Shown in pieces: positions 53,471 through 64,000 of a stretch of 64,000 bases of DNA. The notes under the pieces are model-generated. The model did no database searches. It was not told where the DNA came from and worked only from the letters and a program-made list of their open reading frames with translations. Numbering within the stretch: position 1 is the stretch's first letter; each line of letters starts with the position of its first letter. The stretch is taken from the NCBI RefSeq assembly GCF_000003815.2, contig NC_049996.1, positions 9,104,324 through 9,168,323 of the forward strand, written 5' to 3'. The translations under genes and the position numbers were made by a program. This DNA comes from Branchiostoma floridae. Taxonomy: Eukaryota; Chordata; Leptocardii; Amphioxiformes; Branchiostomatidae.

Positions 53471-56400
53471 TAACTGAGCATGCATACAATAGGACTGTTA
53501 TCATAATGTTGAAAGTAGTGTCATTTTCAAAATTTCTATACAGTCATTGAGGATGGATATTTGGCGAAAGAAAGTACCTCAGTGGTTTTCAGTGAAAAAT
53601 AGTTTGACTGTGATTCATGATATTATGAATTTAGAGTAAAATTCTATATGAATTCTTGCTGATTGAATTCCTTAACAAGAACAAGAAGTTTTAATCTTGC
53701 TAGTAACATTAATATTTAGTTAATTTATTTAACATTAATTTAAAAACTTTGTGGTTTGCATATTTCATACATTCTTTGAATTTATACTTAGTCTTAACTG
53801 AGTAATCAAACCACAATCAGAATATATTACTTTTGGAAAGTGAAGACAAATACTTTGTCTTTGAATTTCTGCATATGATAAGCTAATTTACATAAGTTGT
53901 ACTCCGCTTCGTACAATACTTGAAAGTAGATACACCAAAAAAGGGTTTCTTCCTTGGTTAAGCTACTTTTAGAACACTAATTGTAACACTGCAATTTGCA
54001 ACGGTTGCAATTTGCTAACTTCTGCAGCACCAATAACACCCATTGAGGACACTGTTGACAGTCCTTATTGAGATTTTAGGCTGTTCTGTATTCCGCTGTG
54101 ATTGTTCGCGTCTCGTGGAGTGTGAACAATTAAGTCTGTATTACCCAGCGTTGTATCCTGTTTTAGAAGAATTAATGATGACTTCCCTGCCAAAAAGAAA
54201 ACTCTGCGTTAATTTCCAATTTATCCAAGGGACAGTCGCAGAAGTGCAAGTACCATTTCAAAAGATAATTTTTTCAAGAGGGTTGGCAAAAAGTGTAGTT
54301 TGGAACAGATTGAAATGACTTCAGTAAGAGAAAATATCTTAGATAAAGTTTTAGATTCTTTGCTTCAAATTATTGGATTGTTTCCTCAACTGTGTTTTTT
54401 ACTCCTCATGACAACAATTTGTTTGAAAAAAAAATGTAGAGGGCATGCTTTTATTATTTCATGTATACTACATATAGTATACTACATGCCTTTTCAAACC
54501 CAGATTGTAAAGATCAACTCAAACCTAACAGTTTTCTATATACCTACATTATTATTAAAGTAAAAGTAATTATGGTTTTATCTTTTATAATTAGATAAAC
54601 TGGGTACTTACATATTTAAGAATATGTGGTCAAATTGTCCTTACCTCTTGAAGAAAATTTTGCACAATGCAACTTCAGTATGCTGAAAATTGATATCATC
54701 CTATCATGAATTGTCACACTGTTTTTTTCTTCTTCATAATTTCTTCGGAAATAAATTCAGGAAATCTTGAGAAAACCTCAAAATGGTACCAGGTTTGCCT
54801 TGGGGACCCAGCGCTAGTCAGTGACCCAAATAACTGCATCTCAAAATATTTGTCACGGCCACTTGGCATTCCTCTGATCGTGCAGCAAATTTCCCGGCAG
54901 CAGACAGTAGATTGATGTGGTGGGTACGCCCGTAAAATAACTAGCTACCGGGGACAAGAGTTCAGGTGGCATTCTGTGCAGAAGAGCTTTGGGAAGATTT
55001 ATTCAATAAGACATCATACTTATGGGTCGTTAGAATGCAAACCTGCATTTTTACTGCTGGAAAATGTGAACTTGAATGCATTCAAATAGCATGCTTTGAT
55101 TTGAAAAAATAGTTCAAACATGCATACAAAAACATTTTTGTAAAAATGTAATACCCTTCCTTTGGCAAATGCTGCTGTCTCTTCGAAGGACAAGAATCAC
55201 AGATGCAATTTGTGCCTTTCATATGCAGTTCAAAAGCTTGATGCACATGACCTTTTCGCTGTTGTCAAAATACATGTAGCTTTTATTGGCTGAGGGACTA
55301 TGAGCCTAGGGTTGTCTGATTTCATTAGGTCTCACTTCTTCAGGAATAAAAAAAATTCTGAAGGCGAAGGTTCTCTACTGATTTTTGATTCAGCTCACAC
55401 AAGCACCTACCAAACTAGCTGGCATTAAGCTGAAGTTGCAGTTTATGGGTAGAACAATAGCAGGGTTCAAATCCAGCCAAGATCATTCTGTTTGAGCTCA
55501 ATGGTGATAAATTGACACTGGGTACACGTAGTGCAGCTACCAGTCGTGAGATGGTGGGGAAGGGGGGTCTCCGGTGTGGCAATTTTGAAAATTGTCAGGT
55601 AGAAAGTTGACATAGGAACTTTAAGGTGTTCATATCTTTGCAGACCACAGGCAATAAGAAGATTTTTTTGGGTCAGTTTGGAGGGCCGTATCAAAATTTT
55701 TAATTTTTGATCTCGACTGACATTTATAGTTATTCAAGTACATACTAAGATCTAAGCCAGTGAAAATAAGGGCAATAGTCCTCAATTTAGTGCGGTGGAC
55801 AGAAATGATAGTGTGGTGACCCGTTACACTAAAATGTACCACCGCCAGAGTCCTGAAGACAAAACATCTGATAAACAGTGTGTGATAGAAATTGAAATGA
55901 TTCAGCTTTGACTTGAGATCTTCAGTCTTCTTCTTCCATACTGCCTAGCCTCTTTGCAGAGATTAAGGACATACAAAACCATGTCTCAGTCTTTGTGTCC
56001 ATGGAAAGAAAGATCTGCAGAGACTTGATTTCAAGTTGAACCCAAATCATTACAGGCTCTTGCAGAAAGCAGTACAAAGTATGTGGGAGTACAAAGAAAG
56101 TGTTTGTGGAAGCCAGCTTGTTATCAAGATCCTGTTTATCAGTTTATCAGTTTCCTAATCAGTGTTTGTTTGTGATCAAATCTCAATGGAGTTTGTGGTG
56201 CTTTCTTTGAGTGGAGGAATTTTTCAGAAGATAAGACGAAAACTTCTTCACTTAACTTAATTTAATTATAAGGTTAACCATCAATTAGACTACAATTGCT
56301 ACTCGAACAGAGAAAAAGCACACAATGTCACTTTATGATTTGACTGATTATACACGAGGCTAATTTAGAAGATGTATAATGGTTTTGAATGTCCTTAGAT

Positions 56401-57102
56401 GTCAATCGCAAGTAGTATAACTTAAGGTCTAATGTCTTGTTTCTAAAGATATTATTATACTGATCCAGCTACATGTATATACAAACTGAACAATTAGCTG
56501 TCACTTATTGGAGACCTTATTATGGTAAAAGTACAAGTGAAAGGTCCATTAAGAATTTCCAGAAACCATTTCAAAATTTTCCTACAGTGTGATCAAAACT
56601 ATTATTATAATAAGTAATTTTGCATCTTTCCCATAGTGTGAAGTATCAATAAGTAGTAATTTGGCACCTTCCATAACTGATTTATCAAGTTAAATATTGT
56701 ACAGCTAATTTACACCTCCATCTAGCATGTACATGTACACAAATGTCATCTGTAGATCATTAAGAGAAGTATTTTGGGACTGTACCAGTTAGCATAAACA
56801 TTTCAGAATCCCCTGCTCTTCAAATAAACAGCAGAGATTTGCACAGAGGCTCCTCCATTCCCTCTCCTCTATCTTAAGCACCTCAAACATTTGTTCAGCA
56901 AGGCAAGTAGCCGTAATGTCAAGTGAACAGTCAGTTGTGGCACGCAGCGCAGCAGAGGACAGCGGAGATTGTTTCTGTTTCACTCCACTTGCATGAAAGT
57001 GAAAACGTTTCAGGCCTGTCTACAAGCTAGTCCATCGTAAACAGATAGGAGAGATTTCCATAGAGCCTCGCCCCGACACTTAATCTACGGGAGGATCTCG
57101 AG
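53471..57102. other. Last intron, mostly featureless
   Basis: No gene recognised. GGGTTCAAATCCAGCC at 55,462 is a perfect tRNA B-box-like motif, but a matching A box is not convincing, so a tRNA-derived SINE remnant is possible only. Confidence 0.5.
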
Positions 57103-57174
57103 ATGCGTCGTATGAAGAGATGGATGTCGAAACGCCGGCACACGATTGGCTCGTTTGAATTCATGGCTTCGGAG
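57103..57174 (+). CDS. Possible alternative first exon (24 codons, basic N-terminus)
   Basis: ATG in GAGATGC context opens MRRMKRWMSKRRHTIGSFEF then MASE, followed by GAG/GTATGG, a usable but not strong donor, in phase 0. That is the phase needed by the SH3 exon expected next in this gene. The segment is CpG-rich against AT-rich surroundings and strongly basic at the start. Trio-family genes in other animals use internal promoters for short isoforms, which is the only family support. It could equally be a chance frame. Confidence 0.3.
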
Positions 57175-58059
57175 GTATGGCCTTTGCTGTCATTCCGTCA
57201 GTTGCAAGGGATTTCCCGTCTGCATTTTTCGATCAATATGATGCAATTCTGCAAAGAGATGTGCTTACCATGTGTTATAACACTTAGATCCTTGAATATG
57301 TGCAAACCCCATGTTTTTATCTGGACATTGCAAATTATAAAACATTTTTCTCTCAGAGTTTGGAAATATATTACATCTTATGATCTACTACATATTAAGA
57401 CTTTGTACGGTCATGATAAAATGCTTATTGTAATATCTACGCAAATGTAGTACAGACAAGGCAAGGTGAAGTTTAGGTAAAAAGTTGATTTTGTTGTAGA
57501 TGGATCTATATATATCTGAATAGATGTGTTTTCTGCCCATAGAATTCTCACTGTGACGTACCCTGATAGCCTTTTAATGGTGTTCATCAGTAAATATCAA
57601 TATCTGATGCCCCAGTGCAAAATGCAGTGGCCTGACGTGATCTTTTGTGTATGGACTGAAATCCTTTAACAGCAATGTCTCATTTCACAGATGGTTCATA
57701 GGTCTGTTGTTATAGTTTATCCCTGTCTTAATTTCAATTATTTCAATTTATTACCAGTCATTTACAACCTTACAAGGATAATTACACGTGAAAGTTTGGT
57801 GTTTTCGCTCATTAGCTGACCTTTGAAATGTTAGTGCCTTCACAGACACATTAACGGCTTCCGTATGCACAGCGTGCGCTGTGAACGCAGTGAGGAATGC
57901 GGAGCGTTAAGTGGGGGTTTTGCTCTCAGCCTAATGTCCGCCATTTAGATTCAACCCCAGTAATCACGATATTTACGCAACGTTTACCTGAGAGAAGGGT
58001 CATCCCCCTCAATGTCAAACCATGGTCTTTAACCAAGGTCGTTGAAGGTACATTAGAAC

Positions 58060-58380
58060 CTATCTGATCCGCCTTTAACATGTAAGCTTCAAACTTGTTA
58101 GCTAATCACAGACTAATTTACAGTGCATTTGGGAACGTTATATAGCCAATAATGCCATCAATTTGTAGGGTTTACCCCACCAGTTGATAAAAATACAGGA
58201 GAGACAGTCTAAACCAAATTGACAGCTTAAATCTGGTCTGCCTTTAACTTGTGAGTGTCAGATATTTGTTGGCTAACCACAGTCTAATTTACAGTGCATT
58301 TGGGAACTCTATGTAACCGATAATGCCATCAATTTGTAGGGGTTACCCCCACCAGTTGATAAAAATACAGGAGGGGCATT
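58060..58380 (+). repeat. Two-unit tandem duplication of about 180 bp
   Basis: CAGACTAATTTACAGTGCAT, TTGGGAACGTTATATAGCC, AATGCCATCAATTTGTAGGG and CCAGTTGATAAAAATACAGG recur once with about 10% divergence. Confidence 0.9.
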
Positions 58381-58389
58381 CTACGCAAA

Positions 58390-58870
58390 AGCTGCCAGCT
58401 TGGCCCCATTCTTTTCTGAGAAACCGATAGAGCCCGTGTCAATGTGACGTCCAAATTTACTATCCATTACAAGAAAATGAGGCCAGGGTTCAGGTAAAGA
58501 TATGCAATTGTCGTAAATGCAGAGAGAGTGACCGTCTAAACAAAAAGTGCCATCTAGACCCTGCTCTAGATCTGTTTTCTGAGGAACAGATAGAGCCTGC
58601 GGCGACGTGACGTCCAAAATTTACTAATCCGTTAACAGAAATTCTGGCCAAAGTTCAGGTAAAGATATGCAATTGTCGTAAATGCAGAGAGAGAGAGAGA
58701 CGTCTAAACAAAAAGTGCCATCTAGACCCTGCTCTAGATCTGTTTTCTGAGGAACAGATAGAGCCTGCGGCAACGTGACGTCCAAAATTTACAGTCCATT
58801 ACCAGAAATTCTGGCCAAAGTTCAGGCAAAGATATGCAATTGTCGTAAATGCAGAGAGAGAGCTCATGGC
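58390..58870 (+). repeat. Three-unit tandem repeat, period 165-167 bp
   Basis: AGATATGCAATTGTCGTAAA follows TTCAGG at about 58,497, 58,662 and 58,829. Each unit also has GACGTGACGTCCAAA and TTCTGAGGAACAGATAGAGC. The GA run in the second unit is expanded. The minus-strand frames over it are repeat products. Confidence 0.92.
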
Positions 58871-59743
58871 CTCTAAGGAATAAATTTGTTAGCGGAGTCA
58901 GGCGCTCCTGACATGCTGCCAAAACTGTTTTTGCTTGACTGGTGTCTTGACGTAACATTTGACCTCGCAGAGAGACTGATGCACCTGTCCCATGATGCAC
59001 CAGCTGGTATGTAGATAACATGTACATGTAGGGCTGGCTGAAGTTATTCTTAGGAAGGCTGGACCTGTATATTTGTTTGAAGAATAGCTTAATCATTGGA
59101 TTTTCTAGTTTGCATGTTCATGTATAAATGTTTGCTCTGTCACTGATAATGATTTTAAAACCAGTAGATGAATTTCAACAAATATGCATTTGGCAAGTCA
59201 AAAATTTGGTTAGGATTCATCACAAGTATAGCCTATTGACAATGTGATGTTACTTCAAGGTGTAAAGACTTAAAAAAATAAGATATTCAGGTAGTGTCAC
59301 AATGTACTTGTTAAGATAAAGACAATACACAGTATGCTACACATTTCTTTAAAGAATGTCTTCAAGTAGAAAAGGAGACACCAGACAAATGTCATATATC
59401 TTACAAACTAATGATTCTAAGTTTGTAAGACATTTTGTTTCTTATTGCTTCAGACACTGTGAAATTGAAAGCCCAGCAATTTGAGTGATTCAGCTCAATC
59501 TTCCATCAGTTTGATGCTGTCTAAAGTAAGACAGGTATCTCTACTGTCATGACTTCACACCCATACGTAAACATTGTGCTCTTAACTGAATAATTCTAGT
59601 GTGTCACAAGGGAGATCAGATTTACCAGATGGATGCTCCAGTTGCACAAAGCCGTCTCGTCGCAAAACAGTCAACCATCCAGCTTAATGAAATTCAGGGC
59701 CTAGAAGCACTCGTGTGAAAACCCACCACCATTCGTCCCACTC

Positions 59744-59983
59744 TCAACAGCTCCCCGCGTAGCAATCGACCGGCACAGTGAACGTCAGACTTGTGTGGAG
59801 AGAGCGGCGTCTCTCTTTGTGATGCCACTCGCCAAGTGTGTGCCAGCGAGTAAGGTCAGGTCCCATGAGTAGATAGCAGCTTTCATGACAATCTGTGTCA
59901 GCCTTCTCCTGCCCAAGATGTCCTCCAGGGCCTGTGGCGCCCTGTATGTCTTCCAGAAATGCCTCGGATTCGCAGGGTGGCAA
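59744..59983 (-). other. Coding-like GC-rich island, unassigned
   Basis: About 240 bp near 59.75-60.0 kb is GC-rich and open in two minus-strand frames: one reads MPPCESEAFLEDIQGATGPG to a TGA, the other contains ALEDILGRRRLTQIVMKAAI before a stop. Neither matches a family I recognise. It may be a decayed retroelement fragment, a conserved element or a diverged exon. Confidence 0.25.
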
Positions 59984-60924
59984 CCGGCTCAGGTTTGCAG
60001 CTTTTGTAACCCCAAACCTTCCTGTTAATTCTTTTAAATGTTGGTGTTGTCATTTTGCTGGTGTGTCTCCAGGTATAGCACTGCTGGGTGAATGTCGTTT
60101 CACTTTGAATTTTGAGATGGCCACTGCTTTATATATGAGGCTAGCATACCCTTTGGTTTTATTTATTACATGCTATTACGAGATTGATATCTCTGCATTT
60201 AATTTCTACTGATCCATTTTTAATGTGCCTAGGGTAGCTGCATACAGGGTAATATCATGATATCGTTATCTCAGAAGTTTTATTTCAAGATTTAAAGATT
60301 GGCATTACTATGAATTTGATATTTATTTGTCAAAGTCACAGAAATTAAATATCAGGAAGTAGTAAGGATTTAGAAAGCAAAGGTTGTAGTTTTAATTGCT
60401 TGGTCCTTTAATAGCCTTGCTTGATATACCGGCACTAGAAGTAACCAATTAGATATGACAGTACCATTCCTTTTGTTTAAAAAATATATCACCTAAAGCA
60501 AAAAATAGAATGTTATATCCTGAAGCACTGTTACAGTGTATATTGACAACTACACGTCTCTCATTTGGTCTTTATGGTCTTGTCATCATGCAATGTACAT
60601 TGTATGATATTAATGGTTTTGTCTTCATAAAGAACATTCTTGGAATTCAGATATATCTATATAGATATGAAGTGAAAGATTAACACTCAGAAATACTTCT
60701 CAGACATTAAACTTGCTGTCTGAAATATAGTCACGGGGCATGGGTAAGCTGATACAGCCGTGCCAACTATGACGTCAGAGACCTAAGGAATACAGTATCA
60801 CATTGATATCTTTTCATTATAGTTATAATACATGGCAGCGATAGACATTTATAGCCTCAAAGTTGCATGTACAGGTTTCTGTGCAATATAGTCAGCTAGA
60901 TGAGACAAAGGTTTTCTGAATTTG

Positions 60925-61230
60925 ATAAACATGTATCTAAAAATGTTTGGCCAAAGTAAGTGATCTCTCAAAGTTGACACATCTACAAAATGTACAGGAA
61001 CAACCATTGCCTTGTTGCAATTTCAGTGAAATAGATTAATAGAATTAGGGTAAACAATAGATAAACTAGAAGATACATTGCATCTGTATTCAATATATTT
61101 TAAAGTACTTGACCAAATTAAGTGATTGTTCAAAGTTGTCAAATCTGCAGAATGGAACAACTATTGCCTGGTTTCAATTTTACTGAAATAAACAAATTAG
61201 ATTAAAATGAAGGATAAACAAAATAGAAAC
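60925..61230 (+). repeat. Diverged two-unit tandem duplication of about 165 bp
   Basis: GGCCAAAGTAAGTGATCTCT ... GGAACAACCATTGCCTTGTT recurs as GACCAAATTAAGTGATTGTT ... GGAACAACTATTGCCTGGTT, both followed by TTTCAGTGAAATA-like sequence and AAACAAATAGA-like sequence. Confidence 0.8.
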
Positions 61231-61879
61231 TGTCTTGTCAAGTTGATTCTTACAGTCCCCAAATGCTGACTTTGGACGTGATCATGCATAGACAAATGTT
61301 GTAATAATGCTCCTGGTCTAGTGAACGGGAACGTCTCACAGTTGGTTATCTGTTTCAGCGCACAGCCATGAAGGTTATCATTATGTATGGAGGGCTGTGT
61401 AGTAGTGCATTGATTTTTGTATAAATCACCTGTGGGTAATTCCTCGCAGTATTGTTAACATGGCCACGCTGTTTTAACCAAGATGGTATCACCCTTTTAC
61501 TGTCGTCTCACTGTTTGCATTTGGAAGAAGAAATCAATGCGTTCAATCTATAGAAACTGACCCGTATATTGTAATCGGCATCATGGCTTGTCAATTCTCA
61601 TAGAATTGATGTACCTAATTATTTCTGATGGTATTTAGAGCTTGCTAATGTTTAGTGCAGGGCTCATTTTTATTATAGACTGTTTTGTAGACTGTTTTGG
61701 AGTTTACAAGACCTTTTTTCTTTCAAAATTGATACAGAATATGTCTAGTTTGATTTTTGTTTGTTTACCTTAAACCTAAAGCTTTGATAGACTTCCCAAC
61801 TATTTGTAGAGGGTTTTTAACTTGAAGATACATGAGATTTTAGGAAAGATGGGAAGTACAATGTAGAATTTTTAAATTA

Positions 61880-62160
61880 TAGTAGTTAAAACTACTATGT
61901 TGTTATTATGAACCATGACTGTGGTGTGGATTACTTTTAGGAGATGCCTTTTTGTTATGACCAAAGAATTGCTTTCGAATGGCCAAATCCAATTCTGGTA
62001 CAATAGAATGGAAGTAGAATTTAGGTGCTATGTTGTTGTTATTGTAAACCATGGCCCATGCAGTTGTTAATTACTTTTGGAGCATTGCAGTTATTTTGAT
62101 GACCAAAGAATTGCTTTCGAATGGCCAAATCCAATTATTGTGCAATGTAACGGAGGATCT
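61880..62160 (+). repeat. 142-bp tandem duplication
   Basis: TGACCAAAGAATTGCTTTCG AATGGCCAAATCCAATT occurs at 61,958 and 62,100 without a mismatch over 37 bp. The sequence before each (AACCATG...TTACTTTT) is also shared. Confidence 0.92.
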
Positions 62161-64000
62161 TTTGGTGTAATAGAAAGGAAAATCCACCTGGAGTACATTG
62201 GTCGTTTTTAGTTGCCTCGTAGCCTTGAAAATCCCGCCCACGATCCTGGAGCAGGTTGGAACAGAGTGATTAGTGTGTGATTTAACACTACTGTGAGTGG
62301 GTGGCATGTACAGAATTAGCAATGAAATTGGAGGGCGGGATAAGCTATTGGTTGCTTGATGTTGTATCTGATTTTATTGTTAGACTCTTTGAAAAAAGGT
62401 AAAATCTAGAGTTAATTGAAGGCTGAATTTAGGGCATCCCATAAACTTGTCAAAGGAAATCTTGGTAATAAAAGAACAGGGGATCAATTGATATAATTGC
62501 ATGAACTGAACAGAGCTGAATGAAAGTCTTACCTCATCCTGTATTAATGGCTTTTGAAGAATAGATTTTAGATAGCAGTTGAAAATTAATCACAGAATTG
62601 AAGGTCAGTGTCAACAAGATAGAATTAAAATGTACAACTAGAAACATGTTCTTGTATAGATGACAGTTTTCTTTATTGTGCAAAATATCTTGAAAAGCAT
62701 TTCTTTTAGAATTTTGAGACTGTCCCGTAGGTACTCTTATTGCAAAGGTAATTTTTACTGCACCACCATTTAGAAAGTCTTAGAAGAATATTATTGGTGT
62801 ATAAAACAAAATTTGGGTGCACAACATTAGACTAAAACAGTACACTTTTCTATTTCTGCTTCTGAAACCTAAAATGTTTGAAAATGTTGACAGCATTCTG
62901 TATACCACTAGTACCTATACATACATGTATGGTACCCTACATGAATGTCTATGTGCGTTGGTGCACCCACTGTGAAAAATTAGGTGTATAACGTTAGCCC
63001 AACATTGAGTACAGGAAAATGTGCATGTGCACTTAGTATTTCAGGCCCCACTAGGCACGTGTTTATTGTGCCATCAACTTGATCAAACTGCACTTTCCCA
63101 TCCGTACAAGTCAGGTGATACCCTCACACCATGGTTGTAGCCAGCCTGAAATCATTTTCCGTCCCATTGATTTTGATTCCTTTCAAGCAGCCAAGTCGTG
63201 ACGTTCCTAGGGGGTCCGGAGTCATGCTCCCCTGGAAAATTTTGAAATCTAGACCCCCCGAAACGCAATTTCCTACATTTTGAGGTGTAAATTTTTCTGG
63301 TAGACTGTCTAACACAACTCCTGCCCTTCACAGAACCATTAGTGCATTACACCATCTCCAGCTGTGGTCACCAATTAGTAGCTCGTTTACCTCACCACCT
63401 TCAGTTTGGGCAAAACTGTGCCTAAAGACTCCCTTTTAGTGGAGTGAAGATTTGATTTTGTAATGGATATTGCACTTGAAGTAGGTAACAGTATTTTGAA
63501 AGGCGGTAGATCATTGGTGATTTGGGAAGTGGCATATTACAAAGTGACAATAACAAACAGTGGAGCTGTGCTCCTCTCTATAGAGAGTAGTTCTTCACTG
63601 CATTCAAAATGTCATCTTCATAATTTCCATATTAATAAATGAAGAGGTCTAAAGAAACACCAGGAATTACAATTTTTCATTAGTTAATTTCTATTTCTTG
63701 TGTATTTGTGAATGATAGTTAAAGAATTAGGTGAAAGGATATAAACTGAATGAAAAGATAAGATTTAAAAAGTAACAACAAATTTCATTAGAATATAGCA
63801 AAGAAGTTGAAATAGAACTTCAAGTTAGAAAGATCTTCGGTTTGTTTTGTAACTGAAAAGTATTGTTATCGGAATGTTGAATGGTATCTGTCCAGGTGCT
63901 GAATTTATGGGTGTTATTGCTTTCCAATAGACTTAATAAGATCTTCCTAAGAAAACATCTGGAACCACTTGAAATATTTGACTCCAGACATTTCAAAGAA
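62161..64000. other. Non-coding end of the window
   Basis: No exon, RNA gene or clear repeat recognised. Short frames here lack conserved motifs. The SH3 exon expected next in the gene is not found. Confidence 0.55.

Noticed and set aside
55400-55500. tRNA gene around GGGTTCAAATCCAGCC
   Set aside because: B-box-like motif only; no cloverleaf and no convincing A box at the right distance.
58381-59096. Two minus-strand frames sharing similar protein segments (gene family)
   Set aside because: They are translations of the 165-bp tandem repeat and the similarity is that of the DNA units.

Overview
The window looks like one scaffold segment of a cephalochordate (amphioxus-like) nuclear genome. 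It is AT-rich and intron-dominated, contains two 100-N assembly gaps, carries many short inverted-repeat DNA elements, tRNA-derived SINE fragments and tandem repeats, and holds a single recognisable gene on the + strand with vertebrate-like short coding exons. The species assignment is an inference from this character; no marker proves it.

That gene is a Trio/kalirin-type RhoGEF. Twenty-two coding exons between 30,982 and 51,334 join in phase (3,165 nt, 1,055 codons, all GT-AG, no frameshift). They encode the end of one spectrin-like repeat, five further spectrin repeats, the first DH (RhoGEF) domain, the first PH domain and the start of the serine-rich linker that precedes the first SH3 domain. 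The amino-terminal Sec14 and first spectrin repeats and everything from the first SH3 onwards (second DH-PH, and possibly Ig/FN3/kinase) are not seen and presumably lie outside. The first 31 kb would then be intron or upstream sequence, and the last 12.7 kb the intron before the SH3 exon. That last intron holds a possible alternative first exon (57,103-57,174, phase-0 donor).

The most unusual property is that at least six of the 22 exons (e1, e4, e5, e7, e20, e21) have one edge, with its splice site, tandemly copied into the neighbouring intron. Some copies still look spliceable: a 39-nt phase-0 cassette after e5 has two intact extra copies. The duplicated e4 pieces differ from e4 almost only at synonymous positions. 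These resemble the exon/intron-junction minisatellites ('mirages') described in amphioxus Adh.

The non-coding remainder contains inverted-repeat elements with clear target-site duplications (42.84 kb, 9 bp; 48.50 and 51.39 kb, 5 bp; 35.5 kb, TA), a pair of inverted elements in intron 19, a near-perfect hairpin at 27.4 kb, two hammerhead-ribozyme-like cores (28.54 and 50.87 kb), and blocks of tandem repeats at 11.1-11.9, 12.8-14.0, 17.4-18.3, 18.6-19.0, 24.9-25.2, 58.0-58.9, 60.9-61.2 and 61.9-62.2 kb.
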